Assembly (NCBI GenBank): GCA_900768535.1
Contig: CAAGDE010000092.1
Location: forward strand, 1-25,027
Source: Clostridia bacterium
GTDB taxonomy: Bacteria; Bacillota; Clostridia; Oscillospirales; CAG-272
Direction: 5' to 3'
DNA length: 25,027 nucleotides
Shown: piece by piece, positions 1 to 7,518 of the stretch
How positions within the stretch are numbered: position 1 is the stretch's first letter
Layout of the letters: every line of letters begins with the position of its first letter
Translations under genes and position numbers: made by a program
Notes under the pieces: generated by a model
What the model was told of the DNA's origin: nothing
Seen by the model: the letters and a program-made list of their open reading frames with translations, nothing else
Databases searched by the model: none

Positions 1-96
1 ATCCAAGATCTCATCGCCGCCGGCTGGCTGCAAAAAGAACCCCGTCTCCGAAGAAACGGGGCAAGGAGCAGCAATCTGTATCTGTTGAAGCATTGA
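1..96 (+). CDS. C-terminal end of a helix-turn-helix (HTH_36-like) protein, partial
   Basis: The window opens inside a reading frame whose last 31 codons are visible, ending at TGA 94-96. The peptide ends in R-R-N-G-A-R-S-S-N-L-Y-L-L-K-H. The pattern (D-L-I-x-x-G-W-L, a basic stretch, then N-G-x-x-S-S-N-L-Y-x-L) matches the wing end of HTH_36-type winged-helix domains found in replication initiators and DNA-binding proteins of plasmids and integrative elements in Firmicutes. The family call rests on pattern memory over only 31 residues, and the N-terminus is outside the window. If right, it is a mobile-element gene immediately left of the metabolic cargo. Confidence 0.55.
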   Translation: MQDLIAAGWLQKEPRLRRNGARSSNLYLLKH

Positions 97-175
97 AAAC
101 GGGGAGGGGGAAACGCGGGGGGCAGTTGCAAAAAAACAATTTTCCTGCCAAGACGGAACTTTGCCTCCGCGCTGA

Positions 176-209
176 CCCCTGCCCCGGTTCACCGTGAGCG
201 GGGAAGGGG
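176..209. other. GC-rich imperfect hairpin
   Basis: CCCCTGCCCC (176-185) pairs with GGGGAAGGGG (200-209) with one internal mismatch, and G186-C199 extends the stem. It lies between the left-edge HTH fragment and the 3' end of the minus-strand AraC gene. There is no T-run directly after it on either strand, so a standard intrinsic terminator is not supported. The remainder of 97-274 shows nothing else I can name. Confidence 0.3.
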
Positions 210-274
210 AAGGACCCACTTGAAAGAATCCGGTTGGAAAAGAAAGACGCAAACCAACTCGCAATGGCTATAAA

Positions 275-1030
275 TTACATACCGCTCCATTTTCTTCTGT
301 ACACGGTAGGCGTATACCCAACGGCTTCATGAAAGAGCCTGCAAAAATGGTAAATATCCGAAAAGCCGCAGGCGGCTGAAATTGCGGTGATGCTGTCGCG
401 GGAGCCGATCAGTCGTTGCTTGGCTTGCTCAATCCGCGCCGAAAGGATATATTGCTTGGGGGACGCTCCGTATTTTTGCGTGAAAAGCCGTCTGAAATAG
501 ACCTCGCTGATATTTGCCTCTTGTGCAAGCCGTTGATTCCGCAGATTGGGGTCGCACAGGTGCTCCCGCAGATAGGTCTCCGCTGGCTTCAGAATGTCGA
601 AGGCGGAGGAGGTATCGCATTGGAGTTGATCAAACAGCTTATAGGCATACCGCATGGCACGCAGGTGGTTTTTCTCGCATACGAATGCCTGATACAGCGA
701 TTCAAAGGTATGCAGGCAGGCTTCCGCATTGGGGAGGGAGAGTCGCTGAAATTCCGTTACCGTGAGCCCTTCGGCAAGAAAATTGATTAGTGGGAAATGC
801 CCGTCTGTATTTCGGTACAGCTCATAGGTCGCGCTCTGCGGAATCAGGACTGCGCAGGAGGAATCGGACAGGATTTTTTCTCTGCCGTGAGAGTATGTGA
901 TTTTTCCGTCTATGCAAAGGGATAGCCCCCATGTCGGACGGTTCGACATTTGAAACCGTTCTCCTTTTTTGGAGTAGACCGTTATGACATCGGTCAATTT
1001 GGTCAGGGTCATGTCGGAAAAGAGATACAT
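275..1030 (-). CDS. AraC-family transcriptional regulator (251 aa)
   Basis: Residues about 150-250 form a double helix-turn-helix AraC/XylS DNA-binding domain. The first helix pair covers L-A-Q-E-A-N-I-S-E-V-Y-F-R-R-L-F, the second I-T-A-I-S-A-A-C-G-F-S-D-I-Y-H-F-C-R-L-F, followed by the family-typical G-x-T-P-x-x-Y-R. The N-terminal 140 residues look like a cupin-type effector-sensing domain, including a G-K-I-T-Y-S-H strand and an L-I-P strand. The ATG at 1030 is supported by an AGGAG site (1037-1041) six bases upstream and a good sigma-A promoter. It is divergent from the operon beginning at 1201, so that operon is its likely target. The ligand cannot be read from the sequence. Overlapping plus-strand frames here are shadows. 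Confidence 0.93.
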   Translation of the reverse strand: MYLFSDMTLTKLTDVITVYSKKGERFQMSNRPTWGLSLCIDGKITYSHGREKILSDSSCAVLIPQSATYELYRNTDGHFPLINFLAEGLTVTEFQRLSLPNAEACLHTFESLYQAFVCEKNHLRAMRYAYKLFDQLQCDTSSAFDILKPAETYLREHLCDPNLRNQRLAQEANISEVYFRRLFTQKYGASPKQYILSARIEQAKQRLIGSRDSITAISAACGFSDIYHFCRLFHEAVGYTPTVYRRKWSGM

Positions 1031-1059
1031 GGCTTGCTCCTTTTTTCAGAGATGCTTTC

Positions 1060-1088
1060 ATTATACTCCGTTTGAACAAAAAAGTCAA
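1060..1088 (-). promoter_or_regulatory. sigma-A promoter of the first araC-family gene
   Basis: On the minus strand TTGACT (plus 1083-1088) and TATAAT (plus 1060-1065) are separated by exactly 17 bases. It lies about 30 bases upstream of the start codon at 1030 and points at that gene. Confidence 0.8.
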
Positions 1089-1140
1089 TACAAAGATTTG
1101 ATTCTGTATCGGAAAGAGCAAATCGGTTTCGGTTTCGCTA

Positions 1141-1169
1141 TTGCGATTCTGTCAAAGGGATGCTATAAT
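1141..1169 (+). promoter_or_regulatory. sigma-A promoter of the SDR-dehydroquinase-like operon
   Basis: TTGCGA (1141-1146) and a perfect TATAAT (1164-1169) are separated by 17 bases, with the start codon at 1201. The -35 matches consensus at four of six positions, which leaves room for activation by the divergent AraC regulator. Short TTTCGG-type repeats lie just upstream (about 1124-1138), but I see no clear operator. Confidence 0.7.
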
Positions 1170-1200
1170 AGAGGCAATGATACCGAAAGGACGGGATGAT

Positions 1201-1953
1201 ATGAATTTTTCCGAAAAGGTCGCGGTTGTAACAGGCGCCGCTTCCGGAATGGGCTTGCTTTTCTGTCAAAGCTTTACGGAGCTGGGCGGATCGGTTGTGA
1301 TGGCGGATATTGATCCGCAAGCGGTGCAGAGGTGCGCGGATGCGATCTGCGAGACCCACGCGGGGCGTGCCGTTGCGGTTGCCTGCGATGTCCGTTGCTA
1401 CGAGCAGGTGGAAGTCGTGCGGGACAGGGCGGTGGAAGCCTTTGGACGGATTGATGTCCTGGTCTGCTTTGCGGGAGGCGCGGAAACAAGAATCTGCCAT
1501 GCGTCGGGTGAGTTCCCCGATATCCCGATCTCTGTTTACGATTGGGGAGTCGATGTGAATCTGAAGGGACAGTTCTACTTTGCCCATGCGGTTCTGAAGC
1601 AGATGCGGGAGCAGAAAAGCGGGGTCATTGTCAACATCGGCTCCATTACGGGTGAAGAAGGATGCGAATACAATGTTGCATATGCGACCTCAAAGAGCGG
1701 AATCATGAATGGCTTTACAAAATCTTTGGCGCAGTACGGTGCGAGATATGGAATCCGTTGCTGTTGCGTCTCTCCCGGACCTGTCCTGACGCGCCCCGGA
1801 ATGGCGGCGATGAAAACCGCTTTGGGGCGTGCGGCAGATCCCTCGGAGATTGTGAATCTGATTCTGTATGTGGCATCGGATGAGGGCGCGTTTCTGGACG
1901 GCGTTAATATTCTGATGGACGGAGGACGCAACATCCTGCGAAACAAACAGTGA
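1201..1953 (+). CDS. Short-chain dehydrogenase/reductase (SDR), 250 aa
   Basis: Classical SDR fold enzyme using NAD(P)(H). The nucleotide-binding T-G-A-A-S-G-M-G motif follows strand 1 near residue 12. A catalytic Ser lies in N-I-G-S-I-T-G and the Tyr/Lys pair in Y-A-T-S-K-S-G. The C-terminus has the P-G-P-V-x-T-R stretch and ends near L-M-D-G-G as in FabG-like enzymes. The frame is open further upstream, but ATG 1201 is preferred: it follows an AAAGGACGGGAT ribosome-binding region and lies downstream of the promoter at 1141-1169. The stop overlaps the GTG start of the next gene by four bases, so the two are translationally coupled. The substrate is unknown. Its position next to a dehydroquinase-like enzyme suggests oxidation of a cyclic or sugar-derived alcohol, which is inference. 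Confidence 0.9.
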   Translation: MNFSEKVAVVTGAASGMGLLFCQSFTELGGSVVMADIDPQAVQRCADAICETHAGRAVAVACDVRCYEQVEVVRDRAVEAFGRIDVLVCFAGGAETRICHASGEFPDIPISVYDWGVDVNLKGQFYFAHAVLKQMREQKSGVIVNIGSITGEEGCEYNVAYATSKSGIMNGFTKSLAQYGARYGIRCCCVSPGPVLTRPGMAAMKTALGRAADPSEIVNLILYVASDEGAFLDGVNILMDGGRNILRNKQ

Positions 1954-2720
1954 AAACACAATTTCTTCTTGCAGACAGACCAACGGTCACGGTAATGGTG
2001 CAGGCGCGCACCCCGAAACGGGCAGTTGAACTGATCGGGCGCGGACTCGACGGCGGCGCGGATGCGTTCGGCGTACAGTTGGAGCAACTGGAACGGGAAT
2101 ACCACACGCCGCAAGTATTAACAGAGCTTTTTCGCGCCGCAGGCGGGAAGCCGATTTATGTGACGAATTACCGCACCGGCATGAACGAGGGAAGGACGGA
2201 TGCCGATCTGACTTCTGAATTGCTGTTGGCAGCCGATTGCGGTGCGACTCTGATTGACATCATGGGGGATTTGTACTGCCCGAATGCGAAGCAGCTGACC
2301 GATGATCTCGAAGCCGTTGATAAGCAAATGGAACTGATCGGTCGGCTTCATCAAAAGGGCACGGAGGTGCTGGTCTCCTCCCATACATTTTGCTTTGAGA
2401 CGGCGGAACGGGTCATGGCGATGGTTGCGGAGCAGCACAGCAGAGGGGCGGACATCTGCAAGGTGGTAACGGCGGCGGGGACACCGACCGAGCTTGCGGA
2501 GAATTTTTGCGCGAGCACGGAGTTAGCGCGACTGGAGTATCCGAGCCTGTTTCTGTGCGTCGGAGAATACTGTGGCAGACACCGCAGGGTTGCCCCGTTG
2601 CTTTCAAACAGCCTCTTTCTGTGCGTTACGGAGCATGACGAATTGGCAACGCCCGCACAGCCGCTCCTGAAGGATGCGCGGCGGCTTGCGGATACAGTAT
2701 TTATCGGAAAGGATGTATGA
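1950..2720 (+). CDS. Type I 3-dehydroquinate dehydratase-like protein (256 aa), altered active site
   Basis: A TIM-barrel protein resembling class I dehydroquinases (AroD family), which dehydrate 3-dehydroquinate through a Schiff base. The Schiff-base lysine (K171 in A-D-I-C-K-V-V) and partner histidine (H145 in L-V-S-S-H-T-F) are present with about the usual spacing. An Arg (212/213), S221 and Q237 occupy places matching the substrate loop residues. The usual E-W-R-V-D segment is instead V-Q-L-E-Q-L (residues 42-47), so the conserved Glu and Arg are replaced by Gln and Glu. The start is GTG 1950, overlapping the SDR stop; a later ATG (1995) would cut the first beta strand. It lies in a catabolic-looking operon rather than with aromatic amino acid genes, so its substrate may be a dehydroquinate relative. 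Confidence 0.75.
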   Translation: MKTQFLLADRPTVTVMVQARTPKRAVELIGRGLDGGADAFGVQLEQLEREYHTPQVLTELFRAAGGKPIYVTNYRTGMNEGRTDADLTSELLLAADCGATLIDIMGDLYCPNAKQLTDDLEAVDKQMELIGRLHQKGTEVLVSSHTFCFETAERVMAMVAEQHSRGADICKVVTAAGTPTELAENFCASTELARLEYPSLFLCVGEYCGRHRRVAPLLSNSLFLCVTEHDELATPAQPLLKDARRLADTVFIGKDV

Positions 2721-2723
2721 AAA

Positions 2724-3725
2724 ATGAAAGCAGTATTGATTCGGGATGATAAAAGTCTTGTGTGGGATGAGGTTTCGATGCCGAAACTCTCTGCGGAGCA
2801 GGTGCTGGTAAAGGTCGCGTATGCGGCGGTCAACCGTGCCGACCTGATGCAGAGAGAGGGGTGCTATCCGCCCCCTCCCGGATGCCCCGATTGGATGGGA
2901 CTGGAGGTTTCGGGGACAGTCGTGGAGGTCGGGGAAGCCGTCGGACAGAACGGGGCGGTCAAGGTTGGCGACCGCGTCTGCGCCTTGCTCGGCGGCGGTG
3001 GATATGCGGAGTATGTTGCGGTGCGGTATGATATGGTGATGCCGATTCCGCAAGGCTGCTCCATGGAGGAAGCGGCGGCAATGCCGGAAGCCTTTGCCAC
3101 GGCATACCTGAACCTGTTTATCGAGGGCGGACTGAAGGCGGGAGATGTGTTCCTGATGCACGCGGGGGCAAGCGGGTTGGCAAGCGTTGTCATCCCGATG
3201 GCGAAAGCGTTCGGCGCCTATGTGGTGACAACGATCATTGACGAGGAAAAGCGCTCCGCCGTGGAAAAAACGGGAGCGGATCTGATTGTCAACACCCGAA
3301 GCGAGGATATTGTGGAGGTTCTGCACCGACTGGATGCCGAAGGACGACCGGTTCAGCTCGCAATCGACTGTCTGGGCGGAGATGTGATGGGGAAATGCCT
3401 GCCTCATCTCGGATATATGGCGAAATGGATTATGATTGCAACCCTGGCGGGAGATCTGACCACCGTGGATATGCGGAAGCTGTATGTTCGGAATGTTCGG
3501 ATTATCGGAAGCACCCTGCGTTCCAAGCCGGAGAACTTCAAGGCGGAGATTCTGCGGCGATTGGTAAAGGACGTATGGCAGAAGGTGTCGCAGGGAGAAA
3601 TCCGACCGGCTGTCTGGCGCGTTCTTCCGATTACCGAGGCAGAGGCGGCACACGCATTGCTGTCGGGAAACAAGAGTGCGGGAAAGGTCGTTCTGCGCGT
3701 GCTCGGTGAGGAGGAAGCAAAGTGA
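2724..3725 (+). CDS. Medium-chain NAD(P)H quinone/enone oxidoreductase, PIG3-like (333 aa)
   Basis: Zinc-independent medium-chain dehydrogenase/reductase resembling the PIG3 (TP53I3)-type quinone oxidoreductases. Diagnostic stretches are N-R-A-D-L-M-Q-R-x-G-x-Y-P-P-P-P-G (about residues 37-53), G-L-E-V-S-G, G-D-R-V-x-A-L-L-G-G-G-G-Y-A-E-Y, and the cofactor loop H-A-G-A-S-G-L-A near residue 140. The third glycine of the usual G-A-S-G-V-G loop is Ala here. No structural zinc cysteine cluster is visible. Such enzymes reduce quinones or alpha,beta-unsaturated carbonyls with NADPH. It begins three bases after the preceding stop, with an AAAGGA site upstream, and its own stop overlaps the next GTG. 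In this operon it could reduce the enone made by the dehydratase-like enzyme, which is inference. Confidence 0.9.
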   Translation: MKAVLIRDDKSLVWDEVSMPKLSAEQVLVKVAYAAVNRADLMQREGCYPPPPGCPDWMGLEVSGTVVEVGEAVGQNGAVKVGDRVCALLGGGGYAEYVAVRYDMVMPIPQGCSMEEAAAMPEAFATAYLNLFIEGGLKAGDVFLMHAGASGLASVVIPMAKAFGAYVVTTIIDEEKRSAVEKTGADLIVNTRSEDIVEVLHRLDAEGRPVQLAIDCLGGDVMGKCLPHLGYMAKWIMIATLAGDLTTVDMRKLYVRNVRIIGSTLRSKPENFKAEILRRLVKDVWQKVSQGEIRPAVWRVLPITEAEAAHALLSGNKSAGKVVLRVLGEEEAK

Positions 3726-4759
3726 AACTGACGCGGACGGAACAACTGCTGATGAATTTGCAGAACAATCGCTTTTTCGATTCCTATGGCGTAGCGGTCG
3801 GACTCAGGGGGGACGAATGCTTTCTCCATTCGGAAAATGTGAATGCGGATACCTATTTTGATGTTGCCAGTATGGGCAAGGTATTGGTAACCGCACCCCT
3901 GATTTTCCAATTGATCGGGCAGAAAAAGGTATCGCTTGACGATACATTGGAACGGTTCTTTTCGGATGTTCCGGCGGAAAAGCGGGAAATTACCGTTCAG
4001 CAATTGCTGACGCATACATCCGGAATTGTCCGGATTCCGCTTCCTGCGGAAATTGCGGAAAAGGGACGGGACGCATTGGCGGCGCATATTCTTGCGGCAC
4101 CGTTGGCTTTTGCGCCGGGGAAAGGACAGCAGTATTCCTGCAACGCATATATCCTGCTCGGCTTTATTGCGGAAAAGCAGTTCGGAATGCCGTTGGACAT
4201 TGCGTTTGAAACCTATATCAAGAAGCCGCTCGGACTGATCCGTTCCCGCTTCAATATCAGAACCGATGAAGAAAATGCCGCCGCCTGCTATGAGCGGGAA
4301 CTGGTAGGGGATTGGCGCGTGGATGACTGCAATGTCTATAACATGAAAGGGGTTGCGGGGAGCGGAGCCTCTTTCTGGACCATGCGCGATATTCAGACCT
4401 ACATCCGCGCGGTGATGCGCAAAAGCGAGAAGCTGTTTCCTGCGGCGCTTTACGATCTGGCGGAGCGGGATTATGTCGGCGCGCTTGGCGAAAGTTGGGG
4501 ACTTGGCTTTTTGTATGTGGACAGCCGCTACCCGCAAACCGCAGACCTTTTTCCTGTCGGCAGTTTCGGGCATTGCGGGCATACGGGGCAGTCGTTCTTT
4601 ATCAATCGGGAAAAGGATTTGTATGCCGTGATTCTGAGCAATGCAACGCGATTCCTGAATATGCGGTCGGGTTTCAAAGGATATGACTATGGGGAGATCG
4701 AGAAAATGCGCGCCATGATCCATCATGCGATTGCAGAGGATTTGGCGGAATATAAATAA
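3722..4759 (+). CDS. Class C beta-lactamase-like serine hydrolase (345 aa)
   Basis: Beta-lactamase/penicillin-binding-protein fold hydrolase of the EstB/class C group. The nucleophile motif is S50-M-G-K53 (in D-V-A-S-M-G-K), the second motif is Y138-S-C-N in place of the usual Y-S-N, and the third is H287-T-G-Q. No signal peptide is visible, so the protein is expected in the cytoplasm. That fits a carboxylesterase, deacylase or peptidase better than antibiotic resistance. The GTG start at 3722 overlaps the previous stop and has an excellent AGGAGG (3709-3714) seven bases upstream, which decides the start. Position in the operon suggests hydrolysis of an ester or amide of the compound handled by the SDR, dehydratase-like and reductase enzymes, but no sequence evidence fixes this. 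Confidence 0.85.
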   Translation: MKLTRTEQLLMNLQNNRFFDSYGVAVGLRGDECFLHSENVNADTYFDVASMGKVLVTAPLIFQLIGQKKVSLDDTLERFFSDVPAEKREITVQQLLTHTSGIVRIPLPAEIAEKGRDALAAHILAAPLAFAPGKGQQYSCNAYILLGFIAEKQFGMPLDIAFETYIKKPLGLIRSRFNIRTDEENAAACYERELVGDWRVDDCNVYNMKGVAGSGASFWTMRDIQTYIRAVMRKSEKLFPAALYDLAERDYVGALGESWGLGFLYVDSRYPQTADLFPVGSFGHCGHTGQSFFINREKDLYAVILSNATRFLNMRSGFKGYDYGEIEKMRAMIHHAIAEDLAEYK

Positions 4760-4772
4760 AACGGACCGAAAT

Positions 4773-5630
4773 ATGGTCAGTAAAGAAAAAGGTCTGGCAA
4801 TTGCCAAAGATTATCTGTTTATCGCGTTGGGGACATTCATTCTTGCAATTGCAATCAATGTGTTTATGGCACCGAATAAGGTGTCTGCCGGAGGAATCAC
4901 ATCGCTCGGCACCATTCTGTTGCACCTGTTCGGGGTTCGGATTTCCGTTACGAACCTTGTGTGCAATGTTGTCCTGCTCATTTTCGGATTCCGAAAATTG
5001 GGGAGGTATGCGGTTGTACAAACCGCATCCGGCATTGTCCTGCTGTCGCTGTTTCTTGAAGTTACATCAAAAATTCCGGTTTACACAGGTGACATTCTGA
5101 TTGCATCCGTTGCAGGTGGTGTCCTGATGGGGACAGGTGTCGGCTTGGTTGTGCGGCAGGGCGCGTCAACCGGAGGCAGTGACTTTGCGGGGCTGATTCT
5201 GAAACGGCTTTTGCCGCATATTCCGCTCGCTACGCTGATTATGCTGATTGACTGTGCAATTGTGTTGGCATCCGGTATCGTTTTCCGCAGCTTCTCCGTT
5301 ACATTTTATTCGGTTCTGTCGCTGTTTGTCTGCTCGCTCCTGACCGATCAGATTATGACATTTGGTGACAGCGCAAAAATGGTGCAGATTTTTTCCTCAC
5401 ACACGCAGGAGATCACCGAGCATATCATTAAGGACTTCGAGCGCGGCGTAACCGGAATCCATTGCGTTGGAATGTTCGAGAAAAACGAAACTCTGATGTT
5501 GGAATGTATCGTCAAGCCGCGCGAACTGCCGCTGTACCTGAATACGGTCAGGTCGATTGACAAAAATGCGTTTGTCATCATCGCAAATGTGCAGGAAGTT
5601 TTGGGGGAGGGTTTTAAGCCGATAGAGTGA
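4773..5630 (+). CDS. YitT-family membrane protein (285 aa)
   Basis: Integral membrane protein with about five hydrophobic segments in residues 10-195, containing the family hallmark N-V-F-M-A-P-N-K-V-S-A-G-G-I-T near the N-terminus and G-V-G-L-V-V-R-Q-G-A-S-T-G-G-S-D further in. A soluble DUF2179-like domain occupies roughly residues 215-285. ATG 4773 is chosen because the family begins shortly before the first membrane helix; the frame is open upstream to 4725. It follows the hydrolase stop by 13 bases and is the last gene of the operon. YitT proteins are widespread in Firmicutes with no agreed transport substrate. Here it might move the operon's substrate or simply be carried along. The next gene converges only 18 bases away. 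Confidence 0.88.
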   Translation: MVSKEKGLAIAKDYLFIALGTFILAIAINVFMAPNKVSAGGITSLGTILLHLFGVRISVTNLVCNVVLLIFGFRKLGRYAVVQTASGIVLLSLFLEVTSKIPVYTGDILIASVAGGVLMGTGVGLVVRQGASTGGSDFAGLILKRLLPHIPLATLIMLIDCAIVLASGIVFRSFSVTFYSVLSLFVCSLLTDQIMTFGDSAKMVQIFSSHTQEITEHIIKDFERGVTGIHCVGMFEKNETLMLECIVKPRELPLYLNTVRSIDKNAFVIIANVQEVLGEGFKPIE

Positions 5631-5648
5631 ATCGGAAAATTTGACGGA

Positions 5649-7091
5649 TTAAAGATGTTCCCCCGAAACGGAATTTTCGCTGTTTTCCGTCAATGTAATT
5701 GCCCATGTTCCCTTTCGGACGAGAATGGTTCCGAGAATACATTTTGTAAATTCCACAGCATCATAACACAGATATACAATGGGGAGGGACAGACCTGTAA
5801 ACCGCGTCACACAGAATACGATGGGCAGACTTCCGAGCCATGCGTATCCGGAATTAAAAATAAAGGTTACGATTGTTTTTCCTCCCGAACGCAATGTGTA
5901 ATAAGTGGCATTGGCGTAAGCGTGGACTGGAACAAAAACGGCAACGATTTTCATCAGGACTGTAGCGAGTCCTTTTACTTCCTCGGTTGTGTTGTAAATG
6001 TTCGGAAAGAAAAACGAGCAAGAGAAAACGACCAAACCTGTTGCGATTCCGCTTAGCAGGGCAAGCGTAATGAGCTTGGGCGCAGTTTCCTTGGCTTCTT
6101 TCTGCTTTCCTGCTCCCAACAGTTGCCCCAAAATGATTGCCAAAGCCGAACCGAAAGACATACACAAAACGGAAGCAGTATCATTGAAGGTATTGGAAAT
6201 GTTCAAGGCAGAGATGCCGGCAAGTCCGCGCTCCGAATAGCAACGCAGAAGAAGGGTTTGTGCTACCGACCACAGGGAAATATCCGCAAACACCGGAAAT
6301 CCGGTAACCAAAATCTTTTTTGCGAGGCTTCCGTCAATCTTTGCAGGACGGTAAAGCCCCTTCAAAAACGGATATTTTGCAATATGGATATGTGCCCAAA
6401 CGAAAACAATCGCCAATTCACTGAATCTGGAAATAACCGTTGCAAGCGCCGCCCCGCGAACGCCCATAGCGGGGATGCCGAGTTTTCCGAAAATTAGGAT
6501 GTAGTTGAGAAGCCCGTTGATGCAGACTGCTGAGGTGCTTCCGACCATTGGGAGAACGGGCGAACCGCATTCGCGCAAGGTACTTGAGTAAACCTGTGAC
6601 AAGGCAGTTGGAACCAGTGAGAAAAGGATGACTGAAAGATATTCCTTTGCATAATAAAGCGTTAATTCCGGATTGACGGATTGACTTTCGCTTCTTAAGT
6701 ACATTCGGATGAGAGGTTCCTGACAGGTTAAAAGCAAGGTGGCGGTGCCTGCGCATAGGAGCAATGTGCAGATTAACTTGAACCTGATTGTTTGGCAAAC
6801 TCCGCTCATGTTTCGCTTCCCGTAAAACTGAGCGGTAAACAGACCCGCTCCTGAAACGACACCGAAAACGCAGAGATAATATACGGAATGCAGTTGATTG
6901 ACGATGGAGACTCCTGTCATCTGCTCTGTCCCAATCTGCCCTATCATAATGTTGTCCAACAACCCGACGAAATTTGAAACAGCATTTTGTAAAGCGATTG
7001 GAATTGCGATGGCAAGAACACTGAGGTAGAACTGTTTATTCCCCAAAAAAGTTGAGAAAGGAGCTTTTCTTAGCGGTTGGGTTGTTTTCAT
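5649..7091 (-). CDS. MATE-family multidrug/metabolite efflux transporter (480 aa)
   Basis: Twelve-helix cation-coupled exporter built of two MatE repeats. The first repeat carries N-x-V-G-L-L-D-N-I-M-I-G-Q-I-G and the signature R-E-C-G-S-P-V-L-P-M-V followed by N-G-L-L-N-Y-I-L-I-F-G-K-L-G-I-P-A-M-G-V-R-G-A-A. The second repeat has the weaker matching G-S-A-L-A-I-I-L-G-Q-L-L-G-A-G. Length is normal for the family. ATG 7091 has a GAGG site (plus 7099-7102) and an extended -10 promoter upstream. It converges on the YitT gene, and no intrinsic terminator separates them convincingly. Hand-counted lines are lower in GC (about 43-52%) than the glycan genes. Substrate cannot be deduced. Confidence 0.95.
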   Translation of the reverse strand: MKTTQPLRKAPFSTFLGNKQFYLSVLAIAIPIALQNAVSNFVGLLDNIMIGQIGTEQMTGVSIVNQLHSVYYLCVFGVVSGAGLFTAQFYGKRNMSGVCQTIRFKLICTLLLCAGTATLLLTCQEPLIRMYLRSESQSVNPELTLYYAKEYLSVILFSLVPTALSQVYSSTLRECGSPVLPMVGSTSAVCINGLLNYILIFGKLGIPAMGVRGAALATVISRFSELAIVFVWAHIHIAKYPFLKGLYRPAKIDGSLAKKILVTGFPVFADISLWSVAQTLLLRCYSERGLAGISALNISNTFNDTASVLCMSFGSALAIILGQLLGAGKQKEAKETAPKLITLALLSGIATGLVVFSCSFFFPNIYNTTEEVKGLATVLMKIVAVFVPVHAYANATYYTLRSGGKTIVTFIFNSGYAWLGSLPIVFCVTRFTGLSLPIVYLCYDAVEFTKCILGTILVRKGTWAITLTENSENSVSGEHL

Positions 7092-7126
7092 ATGGAAACC
7101 TCGAAAATCAAAAATTTATTTTTTTT

Positions 7127-7135
7127 ATTATAGCA
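7127..7135 (-). promoter_or_regulatory. Extended -10 promoter element of the MATE gene
   Basis: On the minus strand TG-C-TATAAT lies at plus 7127-7135, about 36 bases upstream of the start codon. No good -35 is present at the right distance, which fits an extended -10 promoter. A second TATAAT (plus about 7150-7155) lies further upstream. Confidence 0.55.
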
Positions 7136-7241
7136 CAGACAAAAAGAATATTATAGGCTTTTTCACTCGAAAATTATGTAAATTCATTCAATCTAAGCGA
7201 AGCCTCGTTTTTGAGGTGGGATTTGGACGCATAAACGAGAA

Positions 7242-7289
7242 ATTCAAAAGGCTTCCTTTCGCAGAATTGCGAAAGGAAGCCTTTTGAAT
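7242..7289. repeat. Perfect 22-bp inverted repeat with 4-base loop
   Basis: Bases 7242-7263 are the exact reverse complement of 7268-7289, separated by GAAT. The 44 paired bases contain no mismatch, which is far beyond chance. The arms contain AAAAGGCTTCC and GGAAGCCTTTT. It lies about 265 bases downstream of the minus-strand AraC stop and about 150 upstream of the MATE start, so it could end the AraC transcript. It lacks a clean trailing T-run, and the perfect symmetry also fits a dispersed palindromic repeat or small miniature element. Confidence 0.85.
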
Positions 7290-7461
7290 AGTTATGAGTT
7301 GGTAAATTTCGTTTCCTAATTTGTGGCTTTTGCCTAAAACGAGAATCGTAAAAATGTGCAGAGCAAACAAAAAGTGGTCGGTTAATTTGCTTGATTCGTA
7401 AGAATAACGTGAAATGGGATGGTCTTTTTGCAATTTGTGCACCATCCGATTCTCTTTGAAG

Positions 7462-7491
7462 ATGACAGGATTTACATATTTTATGACAGGA
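7462..7491 (+). promoter_or_regulatory. Possible AraC-type operator: two ATGACAGGA repeats 21 bp apart
   Basis: ATGACAGGA occurs at 7462-7470 and again at 7483-7491, 21 bases start to start, which is two helical turns. Direct repeats at this spacing are the classic layout bound by AraC dimers. The second copy ends seven bases before the -35 position of the plus-strand promoter at 7519-7527, where an AraC activator would be expected to sit. The adjacent gene is an AraC-family regulator. Binding itself is inferred. Confidence 0.45.
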
Positions 7492-7518
7492 AATGCTCTA
7501 CCTTTTTGCCGGTGGTTA

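Noticed and set aside
1950..2720. Standard AroD of the shikimate pathway
   Set aside because: The conserved Glu and Arg of the E-W-R-V-D segment appear replaced and there are no shikimate-pathway neighbours.
3722..4759. Antibiotic-resistance beta-lactamase
   Set aside because: No signal peptide, altered Y-S-N motif and a metabolic operon context favour an esterase or deacylase of the same fold.
3404..4807. A 467-codon minus-strand open frame opposite the oxidoreductase and hydrolase genes
   Set aside because: The plus-strand genes carry complete family motifs and coupled starts; the antisense product has no domain signal.
5619..5635. CCGAT/ATCGG dyad at the convergent YitT-MATE junction as a terminator
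   Set aside because: Only 5 bp with a 7-base loop and followed by A-rich, not T-rich, sequence; too weak to call.
7188..7445. An 85-codon minus-strand open frame in the gene-free region
   Set aside because: It reads straight through the perfect palindrome, lacks a ribosome binding site and shows no domain signal.
7417..7447. GGATGGT/ACCATCC hairpin as the terminator of the second araC gene
   Set aside because: It has a large internal bulge and no T-run on either strand; kept only as part of the region description.
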